From: Diogma glabrata
Lineage: Eukaryota > Arthropoda > Insecta > Diptera > Cylindrotomidae
Reading direction: 5' to 3'
Assembly (NCBI GenBank): GCA_963693315.1
Contig: OY856186.1
Location: 285,096,492-285,160,491 of the forward strand
Length of the DNA: 64,000 nucleotides
Below the pieces are notes generated by a model. The model was not told where the DNA came from, did not search any database, and was given only the letters and a program-made list of their open reading frames with translations. Made by a program: the position numbers and the translations under genes. Below are positions 12,128 to 23,345 of the stretch, in pieces; within the stretch, counting starts at the first letter, position 1, and every line of letters starts with the position of its first letter.

Positions 12128-12532
12128 TTATATGTAAAAATAAGAAAAATATATTAGAAGAAACAAAATTTGTGGCATAGTTGCCGAAAAAGTAGCTGGA
12201 GTTGGAAGGGGGGACGGAACGGAAGCTGGAGGAAGTGGAGGATTTGAAGTAGGTTCTCCAAGATTTAGTCGTGCCAATGCGGCGTCGATCCGCTTGGCGA
12301 CCAGTGCCTCGAGCTAGTCTGTGGTATGGGTAAAAGTTTCAGAAGATGCAGCAGCTTCCTCAGGTTCTAGTTGACCTGCTGGGAAGCGGAAGGACCTAGT
12401 TATGACGGCAACCAGGTAGAAAGTCGTTGCAGCGAACATAACTGTAATGGGGTGTTGTGCCGCAATTATAATTGAGAAGGTTACAACTAACGACACCGAT
12501 AAACAAATTAAAAATTCCCTAAACATGTACAT
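12128..12532 (-). pseudogene. small two-TM-segment ORF with internal TAG
   Basis: An ATG at 12532-12530 opens a 72-codon frame to TAG at 12316-12314. The first about 50 residues form two hydrophobic segments (roughly 6-25 and 28-46), followed by a polar acidic tail (QLEPEEAAASSETFTHTTD). Past the TAG the same frame stays open for 61 codons to TAA at 12130-12128 and reads LEALVAKRIDAALARLNLGE, then a proline-rich stretch; this is plainly protein-like and more GC-rich than the neighbourhood. I do not recognise a family. It may be a membrane-protein gene with a nonsense mutation, a readthrough gene, an exon of a split gene, or a transposon-derived frame. Confidence 0.4.
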
Positions 12533-13434
12533 AATTTAAATTTTTAAAACAAAACGAAATAAGCAACTACTTTAAATTTAGAGAAAAAAAATTAGTTAAA
12601 TAATAAATTTGATAATTGTTAAAGTTGAATCTGCTGTAAGTTTATCCTTAGTCGGATGGTCACCAATTTATAGCTGTGATTCTATAATTTATAGTTGCGT
12701 TGCGCATAATTCTTTTATCATAATGAGATGAGATTACTTCCAACAATATATTTTTCTGTATTAAATTTCAATTGTATCAGGATCCCTGAAGGTTGTTTTG
12801 ATATCAATTTTGAAGGTTTAGTTGAGTTTACGATATGCAAAGAAACGTTGATTGATATTATAACCCCAATAAAGTTTGTATGTCCAACAGTTTGATAAAA
12901 CAGAAACAATTTTTTTGTAAATGGAGAACAATTTCGTTATCCACTATATTTAAGATTTGGATTTTTCTTACATTTAATATTTAGGTAAATTAGTTTTATT
13001 TTGCACAGATCTTTGTTTTATAACAGTAACACTTTTAATGAATAAAAAACAAAATATGTTTAGAGAACTTTTTATTGTAACACAAGAAAGAATCAGAAGA
13101 TGTGTTTTATTTTTTATTAATTTGAATGCAAAAACATCGCCTGCTAAATTTAAAATTTAAAAATTTTTAATTTAGATGTCGCCACATACACACATATTAA
13201 AATGTGTTAACATATTTTTCCTTCCGGAAGATAGACAAAGAAAAATAGTACTTTTAAATGAAATGAAACACAATCAAAATACAAAATAATTTTGACTATC
13301 ATAAATAACGTGTATTTCTTGGCAAACGGCAACGGTACGGTGATCACTAATTTAAATCAGTTCCAGTTTAGTTCTTTTTGCATGCGCATCAAATAATTAT
13401 TGGTTATAGTTTGCGTTATTCATTTTAATTCAAA
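12533..13434. other. unassigned; one short protein-like frame
   Basis: A minus-strand frame within 12718-12909 reads VGHTNFIGVIISINVSLHIV and NSTKPSKLISKQPSGILIQL, less repetitive than background, but it has no recognised domain or partner exon. The rest is AT-rich and featureless. Confidence 0.25.
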
Positions 13435-14390
13435 ATGTCGTCAGGTGAATCAGAAGACTATCAATTAACGCAAGACGAATTAACGCAAAATGACGAAATA
13501 CCATTTTAAATAATTAGCGGTTTACGTTCCGATTCAAAGTTGCTGTTCACGTCAACCGATAATCAATTGTTTCGAAAGTGCACTAAATGTAGAGATAAAG
13601 AATATTGGTATCGTTGCCCTATCACATCGTGTGAAGCACGTGAATTTCAAGACTCAGAAGTGTTTAGTAAAAAGTTTACATAGTCATAAATATGACCTGC
13701 AGCCAAATTCTGTAATTGTGAAGCGGTGAAGTGATAAGTTTTTTAATGAAAAGAAACGAAGAAATTTTTATCACTTCACCGCTTCACAGTTACAGAATTT
13801 GGCTGCAGCAGCCAAATTCTGTAACTGTGAAGCGGTGAAGTGATAAAAATTTCTTCGTTTCTTTTCATTAAAAAACTTAACACTTCACCGCTTCACAATT
13901 ACAGAATTTGGCTGCAGAAAGCCATTGTATGAAGAAATCGTGGTGAAAACATTCATAAAAAACGATTACAAAGCAGTGGAGTAGAGGAGTGCCTCAGAGA
14001 ATGTTTCACAAATATACAATCGCCATTCTCGTAAGTGTTTTTTCGTTCCGAAATACGCGTACAACAAATGCACTCGAAGCATATAATGGAGTCGTCGTAT
14101 GTCGAAGAAATGTTATTTTTTAAAACTTCTTTTGGTAGAGGAATACAGCAAAAGCAGAGATTTTGCAAGTCTCATTCGTACTGGTGATGAAAGTGGCAGA
14201 AAACACATTTATCGTGTATGTGTATTAATGTTTTGAATCATAGCGTTTAACAGGCACATAATTGTTGGTTATTCATTTTGTGCACATTTGTAGGGTCGGC
14301 ACGAGAGACTTAAAAGCAACAGAAGAATTGAACAAGAAGGAAATCTTGCCCATCGAGATTGTGATGTGACGTGTCTTGCAGTTATAGATG
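13435..14390 (+). pseudogene. FLYWCH/MULE-type transposase relic
   Basis: From ATG 13435 the frame reads MSSGESEDYQL, hits TAA at about 13507, then continues as a FLYWCH-like zinc-finger segment: LLFTSTDNQLFRKCTKC, YWYRCPITSCEAR, then a frameshifted FTxSHKYD (Cys and His spacing retained). A palindromic MITE dimer interrupts at 13697-13917. Beyond it, frames in different phases resemble the end of a MULE-type transposase: RNTRTTNALEAYNGVV, LLLVEEYSKSRDFASLI, ATEELNKKEI. The catalytic middle is missing. Stops, frameshifts and the insertion mark it as dead. The FLYWCH assignment is from motif memory, the MULE link from the LEAYNG-type ending. Confidence 0.5.
13697..13917. mobile_element. palindromic MITE, abutting inverted dimer
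   Basis: Two about 110-bp units lie in opposite orientation and share the central GGCTGCAGCAGCC. Each unit has about 40-bp terminal inverted repeats (GCAGCCAAATTCTGTAA, then TGTGAAGCGGTGAAGTGATA) around a short A-rich core (TTTTTTAATGAAAAGAAACG). The outer ends are CTGCAG at 13697-13702 and 13912-13917. A single copy is at 15299-15408. Confidence 0.8.
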
Positions 14391-15298
14391 GTGAAATCAA
14401 AGTGTACTGTTATAGATGGTGGGCAACTAAGAAGACATATTACACTCTTTAAATTAATTACTGATATTTTGATTATGCTGCCAAATTAAGTTTGGTAAAT
14501 CATTTTGAATATGTTTTAAATACTTATTAAGGGTGGCGGTGTATAAGAAAGTTCCCAAAAATAAGTCGTTATCAAAACACAACCAGAGAGTTTTTGTTTT
14601 CACTTTTGCTATTCCGACTAGAATAAATTTTAGACGAGCGCCTGATTAACGCATATGCCAACATGGGCCATGGCACGAGGCGGCAGATTTTAGAATACAT
14701 TACAAAATTTCTTTTTAATTTTAAAAAATATATTAACCATTAGTCGACGACCAGCATGGAGATAATAATTTTTTGCAAGCTTCAATGAACGAAATATATG
14801 CTACTGTTGCCCTATTCCGGTACATCGCGAAATAATATTCCGAAAGAAATAATATAGTTCTAGTATTCCGTGTCGCGGGAAATAACAAATTAGACAATAT
14901 TTCTTTATTTCATTTATTGCCCTCTAAATTCCCAATTTACAGGCGCAATAGGCGCAATAGACGTACTGTAAGATAAAAATCTTTGTTTCATAACAATCAA
15001 TATTTAAGTTCAATGTTTACGTCTATAACTTTTATCTCAGCAAAATCAATGAGTAGTTCATCAGGCTTAACTGATGTCGTCAACTCAAACGAGACTCAAT
15101 ACAAAGAACTGGTAAGAAGTCAAGTTGATGTTGTACTATAGATGAACACAAAGAAGTTTTGATGCGTTTTATCGCAAAAAAATGATCGTTTTGCAGTGGG
15201 TGCATGGTATGCATATTAAAATGCGGAAAACATTATCCACGTAAGGAAAAATTTGTATGAGATCTTTTTCTCTTATCATTTTACACATTTCCATAGCA
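14391..15298. other. no recognisable gene
   Basis: Contains an imperfect direct repeat around 14815-14890 (TATTCCGGTACATCGCGAAA versus TATTCCGTGTCGCGGGAAA). Otherwise nothing identified. Confidence 0.3.
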
Positions 15299-15408
15299 GC
15301 AGCCAAATTCTGTAATTGTGAAGCGGTGAAGTGATAAGTTTTTTAATGAAAAGAAACGAAGAAATGTTTATCACTTCACCGCTTCACAGTTACAGAATTT
15401 GGCTGCAG
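15299..15408. mobile_element. palindromic MITE, monomer
   Basis: Same unit and ends as in the dimer at 13697-13917, with only a few differences (for example GAAATGTTTATC instead of GAAATTTTTATC). Confidence 0.8.
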
Positions 15409-15868
15409 TTCTGGGTAAATCCTCATTAGTCAATTAATACTTCTATGTAATTTTTAAAATAAAATGCACACATTTGTCGATTAATGGTTTATCCAAGTTC
15501 ATGGGGTACATTAAAATAAGTAATCTCCCAACAGTTGTGGTATTCTCTATTGGTATGTTCGTGATTTAAAGAAAACTGAGAATTTTAAAGCGAATTCTTT
15601 AGAAGCTTGCTGACATTTATAAAGCTCATTCAACAAGCGGTCTACGATGGCGGGGTATGTAGAAATATGGAACTTGTTACGCGCTGTATTTTAATTCTTA
15701 TTCTTGCGTTTCATTAATTAGTTCGCAATGTTCTTCGTCTATTATTTCTGTTCACTTCGTAATATTCTTACACTTCAAATTTGTCCATTGTTATCTCTTC
15801 GAAATTTTTAAGCTGATCAGCGTACTCAATAATAATATTGTGCTAGGAATCATATAGGACAGGTACCC
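15409..15868. other. no recognisable feature
   Basis: AT-rich DNA between the MITE and the poly(T) that marks the 3' end of a minus-strand LINE. Nothing identified. Confidence 0.3.
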
Positions 15869-17228
15869 TTTTTTTTTTGTTAATTAGTTAGACATGTTTA
15901 GCACACTAAATATGAAATATTCATTATTCAGACTCTTTGAATATCCGAAGATACCATATCAACTATAAAGGAAGGAGATGAGGAGAATGGAAGGAATGAG
16001 GAAATAGGGACAACTATACTAATTGTTTCAAATGACGATGTACATTTTCTTTAAATGCCTGAGGGGAAAATTCATCGGGAAATACAGAGGAGGGCATTGA
16101 GTTCCACAATTTGGCCACTCTATTAAAATAGTCGTTCTGGAAGGACACAGTTCTACGGTTCTATTTCACGAGGTATTTGTACAACAAAAGGATGAGATAA
16201 CTCGGCAGCTCTTGTTTGTCGATTATACTGCGCATATGGTGAAAGGATATTTTGAATTTCCTTAGACGAGAATTCGCTAAAGTTATATTTATAGTAGATT
16301 GACAATTCGGCCACATTTCTACTGTGCTGGAGTGAATCAAGCTGATCCGTTAGTTTGGTATTATCAATCAACCGTAATGCTTTTCTCTGTACAGAGTCTA
16401 GACATTTTATTGTTGACTGACAAGCACCTCCCCAAACATGACAGCAGTATTCCATACATGGACGAATAAAGGACTTGAAGATTAGCAAAATTTGATCGGG
16501 ATTGAAATACTTTTTACATCGACTCAAGAATCCTAATTTTTGTTTTTAATTTTTTTTTTTTAGATTTGCATTGCAGATTTAGCGAGGCTGAACACATGTT
16601 TATTCCATTTAAGGTTATTTTGAATATCCACTCCAAGTAGTCTAACCGATTCAACCTTACGCAATTTCTCATGGTTTATTTTAATAGGGAAATTTTTATG
16701 TCGCTCTATTCGTGAAAGACGGCGAAGTTTGGTTTTGGTTGGATTGAATGAAACAAGATTACGATCACCCCATTCCATTATGCGATTCAGGTCTTTGTTG
16801 ATAGAATCAATTAGCAGCTCTCTATCAGTAGCAACTAGCAACTGCAGCATGAGTTCGAAATTTAGGAGATGCATGTGATGCATGCAATGTGCTGTCATCA
16901 GCAAAACTATGGATTGGGTGCTCTGTGGAAATAAGTAAATCATTAATGTATAGAAGAAATAAGGTTGGTGAGAGTGCAGAACCTTGGGGAACCCCAGCAT
17001 TGGTTGTGAAAATATTGGATGTCATGCCATCTAAATTAACATGAAATTGGCAACCTGTAAGAAAACTATGAATCCACGAGACAGTAAGATGGTCTATGCC
17101 ATAAGATTTTAGTTTAGCTATGAGATTTTTATACAACACTTTATCAAATGCTTTAGAAATGTCTAGTGAAATACTGAATGTTTCACTATGGTTTTCGAGC
17201 GATTTGTTCCAGAGAACTCTTTGTACTT
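15869..17228 (-). mobile_element. non-LTR element, 3' half (RT core to poly(A))
   Basis: Poly(T) at 15869-15878 on the plus strand is the poly(A) end. The 3' UTR (TTAGTTAGACATGTTTAGCA ... CTTTGAATATCCGAAGATAC) recurs at 24772-24905 and, in sense, near 54680-54770. This half and 19190-20800 carry complementary parts of the same protein in the same orientation, so they are best read as one LINE split by the insertion at 17231-19190, with about 330 bp of RT coding missing between them. Clade is CR1/Daphne/jockey-like by motif. Confidence 0.75.
15990..17215 (-). pseudogene. reverse transcriptase C-terminal half, broken
   Basis: In order: WNKSLENHSETFSISLDISK and AFDKV (RT palm), NAGVPQGSALSPTLFLLYIN (17000-16930 region), FADDSTLHAS (catalytic FADD), then after a frameshift the thumb region (LLIDSINKDLNRIMEWGDR, LLGVDIQNNLKWNKHV), and after another break the C-terminal FIRPCMEYCCHVWGG, LDSVQRKALRLI and, after a stop, LWNSMPSSVFPD. 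At least two frameshifts and several stops, so no functional protein. The catalytic Asp pair is preserved. Confidence 0.8.
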
Positions 17229-17319
17229 TAAGTACAAGTATTTTTTTATCTCTGTTTAAAAATTTATTACAAAACTAATACGAAACATCAATACGTTGCC
17301 GGAAAATTATAATCAAAAT

Positions 17320-17665
17320 TCCAAAAATATTGTTAAATTAAATAAAATCAAACTTTTTCAAAATTCCAAAAATATTCCAAAATTAGAATAAAATCAAATA
17401 TTTAAATTTTTTCTAAATTCCAATAATATTTCAAAAATTCTTAAAAATTCAAACTTTTTCCAAAATTCTACAAATATTGCAAAAATTATTACAAAATCAA
17501 AAATTGCAATTTTTTTCAAAATTCCAAAAATTACAACAAAATCAAAAATTTAAAATTTTTCAAAATTCCAAAAATATTCCAAAAATTCTTACAAAATCAA
17601 AAATTAAAACTTTTTCAAAATTCCAAAAATATTGCAAAAACTATAACAAATTCAAAAATTTCCAT
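17320..17665. repeat. AT-rich tandem repeats (AAATTCCAAAAATATT)
   Basis: About ten degenerate units built on TTTTTCAAAATTCCAAAAAT followed by ATTACAAAATCAAAAATT. The same array is in copy B at 36990-37480. The open frame across 17477-17743 comes from this composition. Confidence 0.75.
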
Positions 17666-17754
17666 GTCCAATTTCATTTTAAATTACATTTACGTCATAA
17701 AAACAGCTACATTTTTTTTCCAAAAAATTGGCTAAATAAATAAATGAAATCATT

Positions 17755-18770
17755 TTTTGACACACTTGACATTATTTTTAGACAAACTTATAATGCCATA
17801 ACTCTCTATAATAATAATAAAATATCATGTCAAACAAACTATTAATTTTATTTTTTTCTAAAAAAATTGGATAAAAAATAAATAAAAACCTTTCTTTTGA
17901 CACACTTGACAACATTTTTTGACAAACTTTGCCATAATTCTCAATAATAATAATAAAATTTCATTTCAAACAAACAATTTTATTTTTTTCCAAAAAATTG
18001 GGTAAAAAACTAAATAAAAATCTTTTGACACACTTGACAACATTTTTTTGACAAACTTATAATGCCATAATTCTCAATAATAATAATAAAATTTCATTTC
18101 AAACAAACAATTTTATTTTTTTCCAAAAAATTGGGTAAAAAAATAAATAAAAATCTGTCTTTTGACACACTTGACAACATTTTTTTGACAAACTTATAAT
18201 GCCATAATTCTCAATAATAATAATAAAATTTCATTTCAAACAAACAATTTTATTTTTTTCCAAAAAATTGGGTAAAAAACTAAATAAAAATCTTTTGACA
18301 CACTTGACAACATTTTTTTGACAAACTTATAATGCCATAATTCTCAATAATAATAATAAAATTTCATTTCAAACAAACAATTTTATTTTTTTCCATAAAA
18401 TTGGGTAAAAAACTAAATAAAAATCTTTTGACACACTTGACAACATTTTTTGACAAACTTATAATGCAATAATTCTCTATAATAATAATTAAATTTCATT
18501 TCAAACAAACAATTTTATTTTTTTCCAAAAAATTGGGTAAAAAAATAAATAAACATTTCAGACCGAAGTAATCTTTCTTTTGACACATTTGACAACATTT
18601 TTTTGACAAACTTATAATGCCATAATTCTCAATAATAATAATAAAATTTCATTTCAAACAAACAATTAATTTTATTTTTTTTCCAAAAAATTAGGTAAAA
18701 AAATAAATAAAAATCTTTCTTTTGACACACTTGACAACATTTTTTTGACACACTTATAATGCAATAATCT
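17755..18770 (+). repeat. ~134-bp satellite array
   Basis: GACACACTTGACA recurs at about 17759, 17899, 18027, 18163, 18297, 18430, 18582 (GACACATTTGACA) and 18724, giving spacings of about 128-152. Units contain CAAACTTATAATGCCATAAT, CTC(AATAATAATAAT), TTTCATTTCAAACAAACAAT and CCAAAAAATTGGGTAAAAAA. One unit carries an extra CAGACCGAAGTAATCTTTC, which resembles sequence at about 19185 next to the array. Confidence 0.85.
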
Positions 18771-19189
18771 AGTTTTTGATCTCACATACCAATCCCGACC
18801 ATCAAGATTTCTCCAAATTTAATGTTCCTACTCGTAATCACTTAAAATGAACGTTTTTTAAGCCAAAAATATGAAAATTTGCTATTTCTGACACACATAA
18901 TGATTTTTTTGACACACTTCCGGTACAGCTATCGAACACAGCGTCCTTTTGGACCTGTCCCTTGTGAATACCTAATTTTAGAAAAAAAATTTTTGAAATC
19001 CCTCCAGCCGTTTTCCCTGCAGCGTAGGTAATGACGGACGGCCGGCCGGCCGACCTACAGACAGACATACATATTTTTTTTTGCTTTTTTAGAATCAGTA
19101 GGTCCTAAAACGTCGAGAAATGCCAAAAAAAGTGGGGGTAAGAATTTCACTTTGAGCTCATGAATGTAATACTTATGTTTTTCAGACTG

Positions 19190-20800
19190 AAGTAATTTTT
19201 GTTAAAATTGGAGCTAGTTGCCTAGCAAAGTTTTAAGAATGAGGGGTGGAATACCGTTGGGGCAGCAGATTTGTTGATATTGTTAGAAAGAAGCGTTTTC
19301 CGTACAATATTGCAACGAAAAATAATTGGTTTCATTTTCGTTACAACTGGGGAAATGAGTGTGGGAGAATGGGGAGGTTCAACTATGTTTGAGTTTTCTG
19401 CCAAAAAAACGACTCGAAAGATCTGCCTTCTCTTTTGAGTCGCTCACGGGAATGTAATTCAGAACTAAAATTGAAATAGAGGATCGAGTAAAATTGCTCT
19501 GGACTGATTTAACTACCTGAAAGAAACTGCGTGAGCCAGATGGGTGCTCGGCGAATTTCTTTGCTTTCTTCTGGATAAACGCGTCTTTATCCAAGTCTAT
19601 TTTGTATTTACTAATATTTCTGGATTTTTTATAGGCGCTGTGGGTTTCAGGTCTTTTATTCAAGTTATACGTCTTAAATGCTTTGCGTTTATTCCTCACT
19701 GCCTCATCAACATCCCGCGTGAACCAAGGCTCAGTTTTTGGGAGTGATTAATCGATTTGGAATAAACCGCCGCATTCCGTCTTTTATGATTTCAGAAATT
19801 CTTATTGCCGATGTGCTAGGATCTTGATCAACACAACAAATAGTTTTCCAAGGTGTTTCATCATAAAAATTTCTCAGTCCCTCCCAGTCAGTGCGTTTAT
19901 AATTCCAAACGCGATGAGGATTTGCTTTAATTTGTGTCGGTGATGTAAATTGCACTATTACTGATATTAATAAATGGTCCGATGTTCCGAGGGGTTGTTC
20001 AACTTTTGTCTTCGTAGTATCTGGTTCGTTTGTCAAAAACAGATCCTGCAAATTATTGTTATGATGTGAATTATCTGGGATTCTAGTGGGACACTGCATC
20101 ATTTGCGTCAAACCGTGATAATCTGCGAGCATCAGTTCAGCTTGTCTTCCTACGTCGTCAGTGCGCGATGAATACTTAAGCCATTCTTTATTATGAATAT
20201 TAAAGTCTCCAAGAATGGCCAGTCTTACTTTGGGGTAGTCCGTGGTAATCTTGTCTAGATTAGCCGATATTTGATCGAAAAATGGACATCCTGGGGGAAA
20301 TTTGGGATCTGTATAATCCTATTATAAACATAGTTTCATCAACACCTAATATCTTCAGTGCTACAGAATTATGGTGCTTAGAGTTCAACTCGTAAGCCTT
20401 AATCCTCATACATGAAAGTGAATTTCGAATAAATACACAGACACCATGCTTGTTATAAAAGGAATGTTCCAATTCGTAACTAGGCATCCGGTATTTATCG
20501 AGATCCAGTTTCGATGCTCTGCCAGTGACAATTGTTTCGGTAAGAAACAAGATGTCAGGTTTATTTTTTTCGATGCAGTGATGAACCTCGTTTAGATTCG
20601 AATTGAAACCTCTTATGTTGGTGAAGTCAATGCTAAGCTGTTGGTTCACTCTGCTGCCATTTTGTCGAGACAAAGACTTACCCTTTACCATTGCAGGTAT
20701 AGATACTGAAATTCGGTCAGGCCTAAATTTCAACACTAAACTGTACAAAAAAATCTGGGTATCTTTGTCTCAAAAACACGATAGCAGGTTTCATGCAACA
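19190..20800 (-). mobile_element. non-LTR element, 5' half (endonuclease and RT start)
   Basis: Same orientation as 15869-17228 and carrying the upstream part of the protein, so very likely the other half of the same insertion. The coding part starts near 20748. The 5' boundary is uncertain; no target duplication was matched to the poly(A) end. Confidence 0.7.
19205..20748 (-). pseudogene. AP endonuclease plus RT N-terminus, broken
   Basis: Domains in order: endonuclease start (DFTNIRGFNSNLNEVHHCIE, KPDILFLTET with catalytic Glu), HGVCVFIRNSL, then at about 20240-20180 LAILGDFNIHNKEW (catalytic DFN), LQDLFLTNEP, and GTSDHLLISVIV (SDH signature of the APE fold). Linker: VWNYKRTDWEGLRNFYDETP, MRRFIPNRLI, PWFTRDVDEAVRNKRKAFKT. 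It ends in RT motif region PNGIPPLILKT, read in a shifted frame near 19235. Frameshifts near 20255, 19735 and 19240 inactivate it. Confidence 0.8.
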
Positions 20801-22330
20801 GTTGCACGATAAGGGAAAAGCAATAAAATGGGAACACAAAAGACACTAACAAAATTGAAGAGCACAGATAAAGTGATAAATTCGTAATTCTTAATATTAA
20901 CTAAAACGAAATTTTACATTTCCTGATACCTGCAGGCACTAAAAAACAAATTTATACTTTAAAATAATAACAAAGCAATAAAACAAAGCAATAGCGTCAA
21001 AGCAATAAAAGGTAAGATTTTACCTGTCTACCGCCTGGTAACAGTAAATATAAAATACCAAATAATTTTTTATTAAAGAACAATCTCACCAACTATATAA
21101 TTGTACGTCTTCTATCCTCACTTCACTTTTATTTTAATAAACACTAACACAAGCCCAGTGTATTTTGTCTTATTTTATCCCAACTTTGTCTCTATAAAGA
21201 ATACATGCAAAAATAAAATAAGATAAAATACTACTTATTTTTTTTATTTTCGATTATTTTTTTTCTTTCTTTGAAATTTGGTTTTAGACAACCTTCTTCT
21301 TCTGACTCTGGTTGATGAATGCGTGGCTTACGTAAATGTTAATCGATTGCACTTTCTTATTGCCTGCATGAAATTTGCACAGATCCTTATTCTACATGAT
21401 TAAAAGAATAGAATTGTCTAATAAATTTAGCTGATTAAAATAGGCCACGTGCTTCATTTCGAGCCATTCGTTACATCTTTTCAATATATTCCAGCGCTCT
21501 AATGATAGAATAGTATTCAAATTTTCAGTTAAGCTTTTACAAGCATCTGATCTAGCAAACCAAAGTGTGCCATCTAGTCGCTTTGCTCAATAAACTGTTA
21601 TTAGCTGCAAGTGAGGGAGTGCACGAGACGTTCCACCGAGTATTAGTAGACGAAGAGAAAAATATCTAAAATTTTGGATCAGTCCCAAAAAAACAAGACT
21701 CCTTAGCCTTACTAAGCAATTCTTAGTATAACTTATTGTGAATTTATGAGATACATAGATAAATTTCATTTTTTTTATAAAGGAGGGAACGGCAGATCTT
21801 CTTTGGTCCATACGACCAAGATTGAAATCCGGCCCTAGTTCAGCCATGTGCTTTATCCGACCAGGAGTCACGGTGAACTAGAACAAGCCTTAGTAGGGCA
21901 ATTCACAGCGGACACCTATCAGATATCAATTATAATTTCTCTATTCTTGAAAACCTTATTTGTCCTGGATTAGTAAGTCTGTCCTATGATGCGGTTGTCT
22001 GATTCCACCTGGATATTTTAAAATGTAACAAGCTACATTAAAGCCTAATTCGGTACCAATCAGTGGTGGTGAAGTAAGCACAGATATGAACCGTATATAG
22101 CATTATGCATTAAAGTCAGGCGATTCTTTCCATAGCATTTTTGTTATTAAGTTTTTCATTCATATTTTTATTTCTGTAATTACAAAAATAGAGTTTTTTG
22201 AAAGATGAAGATTTAGCTTTTCTGATGAAAACGAGTCGGAGCTGGTCGAGCTAAAAAAAAGTTAACAAATTCGAAATAGAGTCAAACGACAACCCTGTCG
22301 TGGAAAAATAAATATATTTGTTCATTTATC
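20801..22330. other. no recognisable gene
   Basis: AT-rich; includes small CAAAGCAATAAAA repeats (20955-21010) and a slightly GC-richer stretch at 21780-21895 without a supportable frame. Nothing identified. Confidence 0.3.
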
Positions 22331-22349
22331 TGCGCTAATTAAAATAATA

Positions 22350-22615
22350 TTGCATTAGTGCCGAGATTTCTTAAAAAATTAATCCTATCGGTGCTAATTC
22401 ACTAACCCTTGAATTAGTGCCGAGAGTTTGATCTCGTCACTAAGTCAAATACTTTATGAATTCAATCTCGGCACTAATTAAAAAAAAATTGAATTAATGC
22501 CGAAATTAAAAAAAAAAATTAAATCTCGGTGCTATGTCAGTTTAGAAATGTTTGCGCTATGTCAGTTTGGAAAAATTTACACTAATTCAAAAAGCTGAAT
22601 TAGTACCGAGAGTTT
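22350..22615. repeat. cluster of ATTAGTGCCGAGA motifs in both orientations
   Basis: The motif or a one- to two-base variant occurs about eight times: sense near 22354, 22411, 22491 and 22597, reverse near 22385, 22430, 22464 and 22522. Neighbouring pairs can form hairpins, for example TTAGTGCCGAG with CTCGTCACTAA at 22414-22442. No frame. Origin unknown. Confidence 0.6.
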
Positions 22616-22619
22616 TTTC

Positions 22620-23345
22620 GGCAGGGGAAAATAGGGGAACAGTCTGAAAGTCGCACGTTTTTGACAATAACTTAAAAACTGTGCACCGCAATATTCTAAA
22701 AAAAATTGCAATGTTTTCTATATTAGGTGCTCTTTCAAATGTCACCCCACTTGACCACGTTTTAAATAGTGTTTTTACCCCTTCTCATTTCCACCCCTTT
22801 AATAAATACAATTATGAGTATGTGACACTTTTATATATTTTTTATTAAAAACTTACTAATTTTTATATCATTCCCAATACATTTGAAGACATTCGATCAG
22901 TTAGGTTCGGAGCTAATCGAGGTAAGAAAACACGAAGAAAAGGTCATTATATTCAAAATTATACAAAAAATGGTTAGGTGTAAAATTCCAATATAAATTT
23001 TTAAGGATACTGAAATGAAAACCTTTCATATGATACCCTACTTGACTCTTTAAAAAAATGTATTTTCTCAAAGGTCTCACATCGTACCCATGTAAACCAA
23101 ACGAAAAGAACTTTAGTTTCAATTTCTATCGGTCATTTTATGTTGACAGGTTAGTTTTATATACGCACCTCTTCAGGTCCATAGCATTTATAGTTTACGA
23201 TATAATCGATATAATGTGAAAATCTCGTTTTACTCTCACCAATAGGGTTCGTTATACAAAACGGAACCCTACTAAAAAATAGAGCTCCATATATATTTCG
23301 CACGAAAAATGAAAATAATTTGACAATTTGTCCGATGTCCGAACG
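22620..23345 (-). repeat. GGGTTCCGT-ended dispersed repeat, copy 2
   Basis: Inverted relative to 4463-6785 and sharing AAAACGGAACCCTA (23257-23275), CTCTCACCAATAGG, CTTTCATATGATACCCTACT, AATTATACAAAAAATGGT, and the single tandem-unit-like segment TCTTTCAAATGTCACCCCAC (about 22730). The 288-bp unit is not amplified here. Confidence 0.65.

Larger units (their letters stand above)
17231..19190. repeat. dispersed satellite-bearing insertion in the LINE, copy A
   Basis: Starts AGTACAAGTATTTTTTTATC, then CAATACGTTGCCGGAAAAT. The same start is at 32272 (copy B, later split by the hAT element). After it come AT-rich repeats (17320-17660), the 134-bp satellite (17755-18770) and a unique stretch with GTCGGCCGGCCGGCCGTCCG-type sequence (19035-19060) and GACACACTTCCGGTACAGCT. 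The minus frame at 19068-18838 is not convincingly coding. It separates two halves of a single LINE. Class unknown. Confidence 0.6.

Noticed and set aside
17477..17743. 88-codon Lys/Asn/Gln-rich frame
   Set aside because: By-product of the AT-rich tandem unit.
22201..22300. Possible hammerhead from CTGATGA at 22221
   Set aside because: No stem II with an adjacent GAAA and no closing stems could be drawn.
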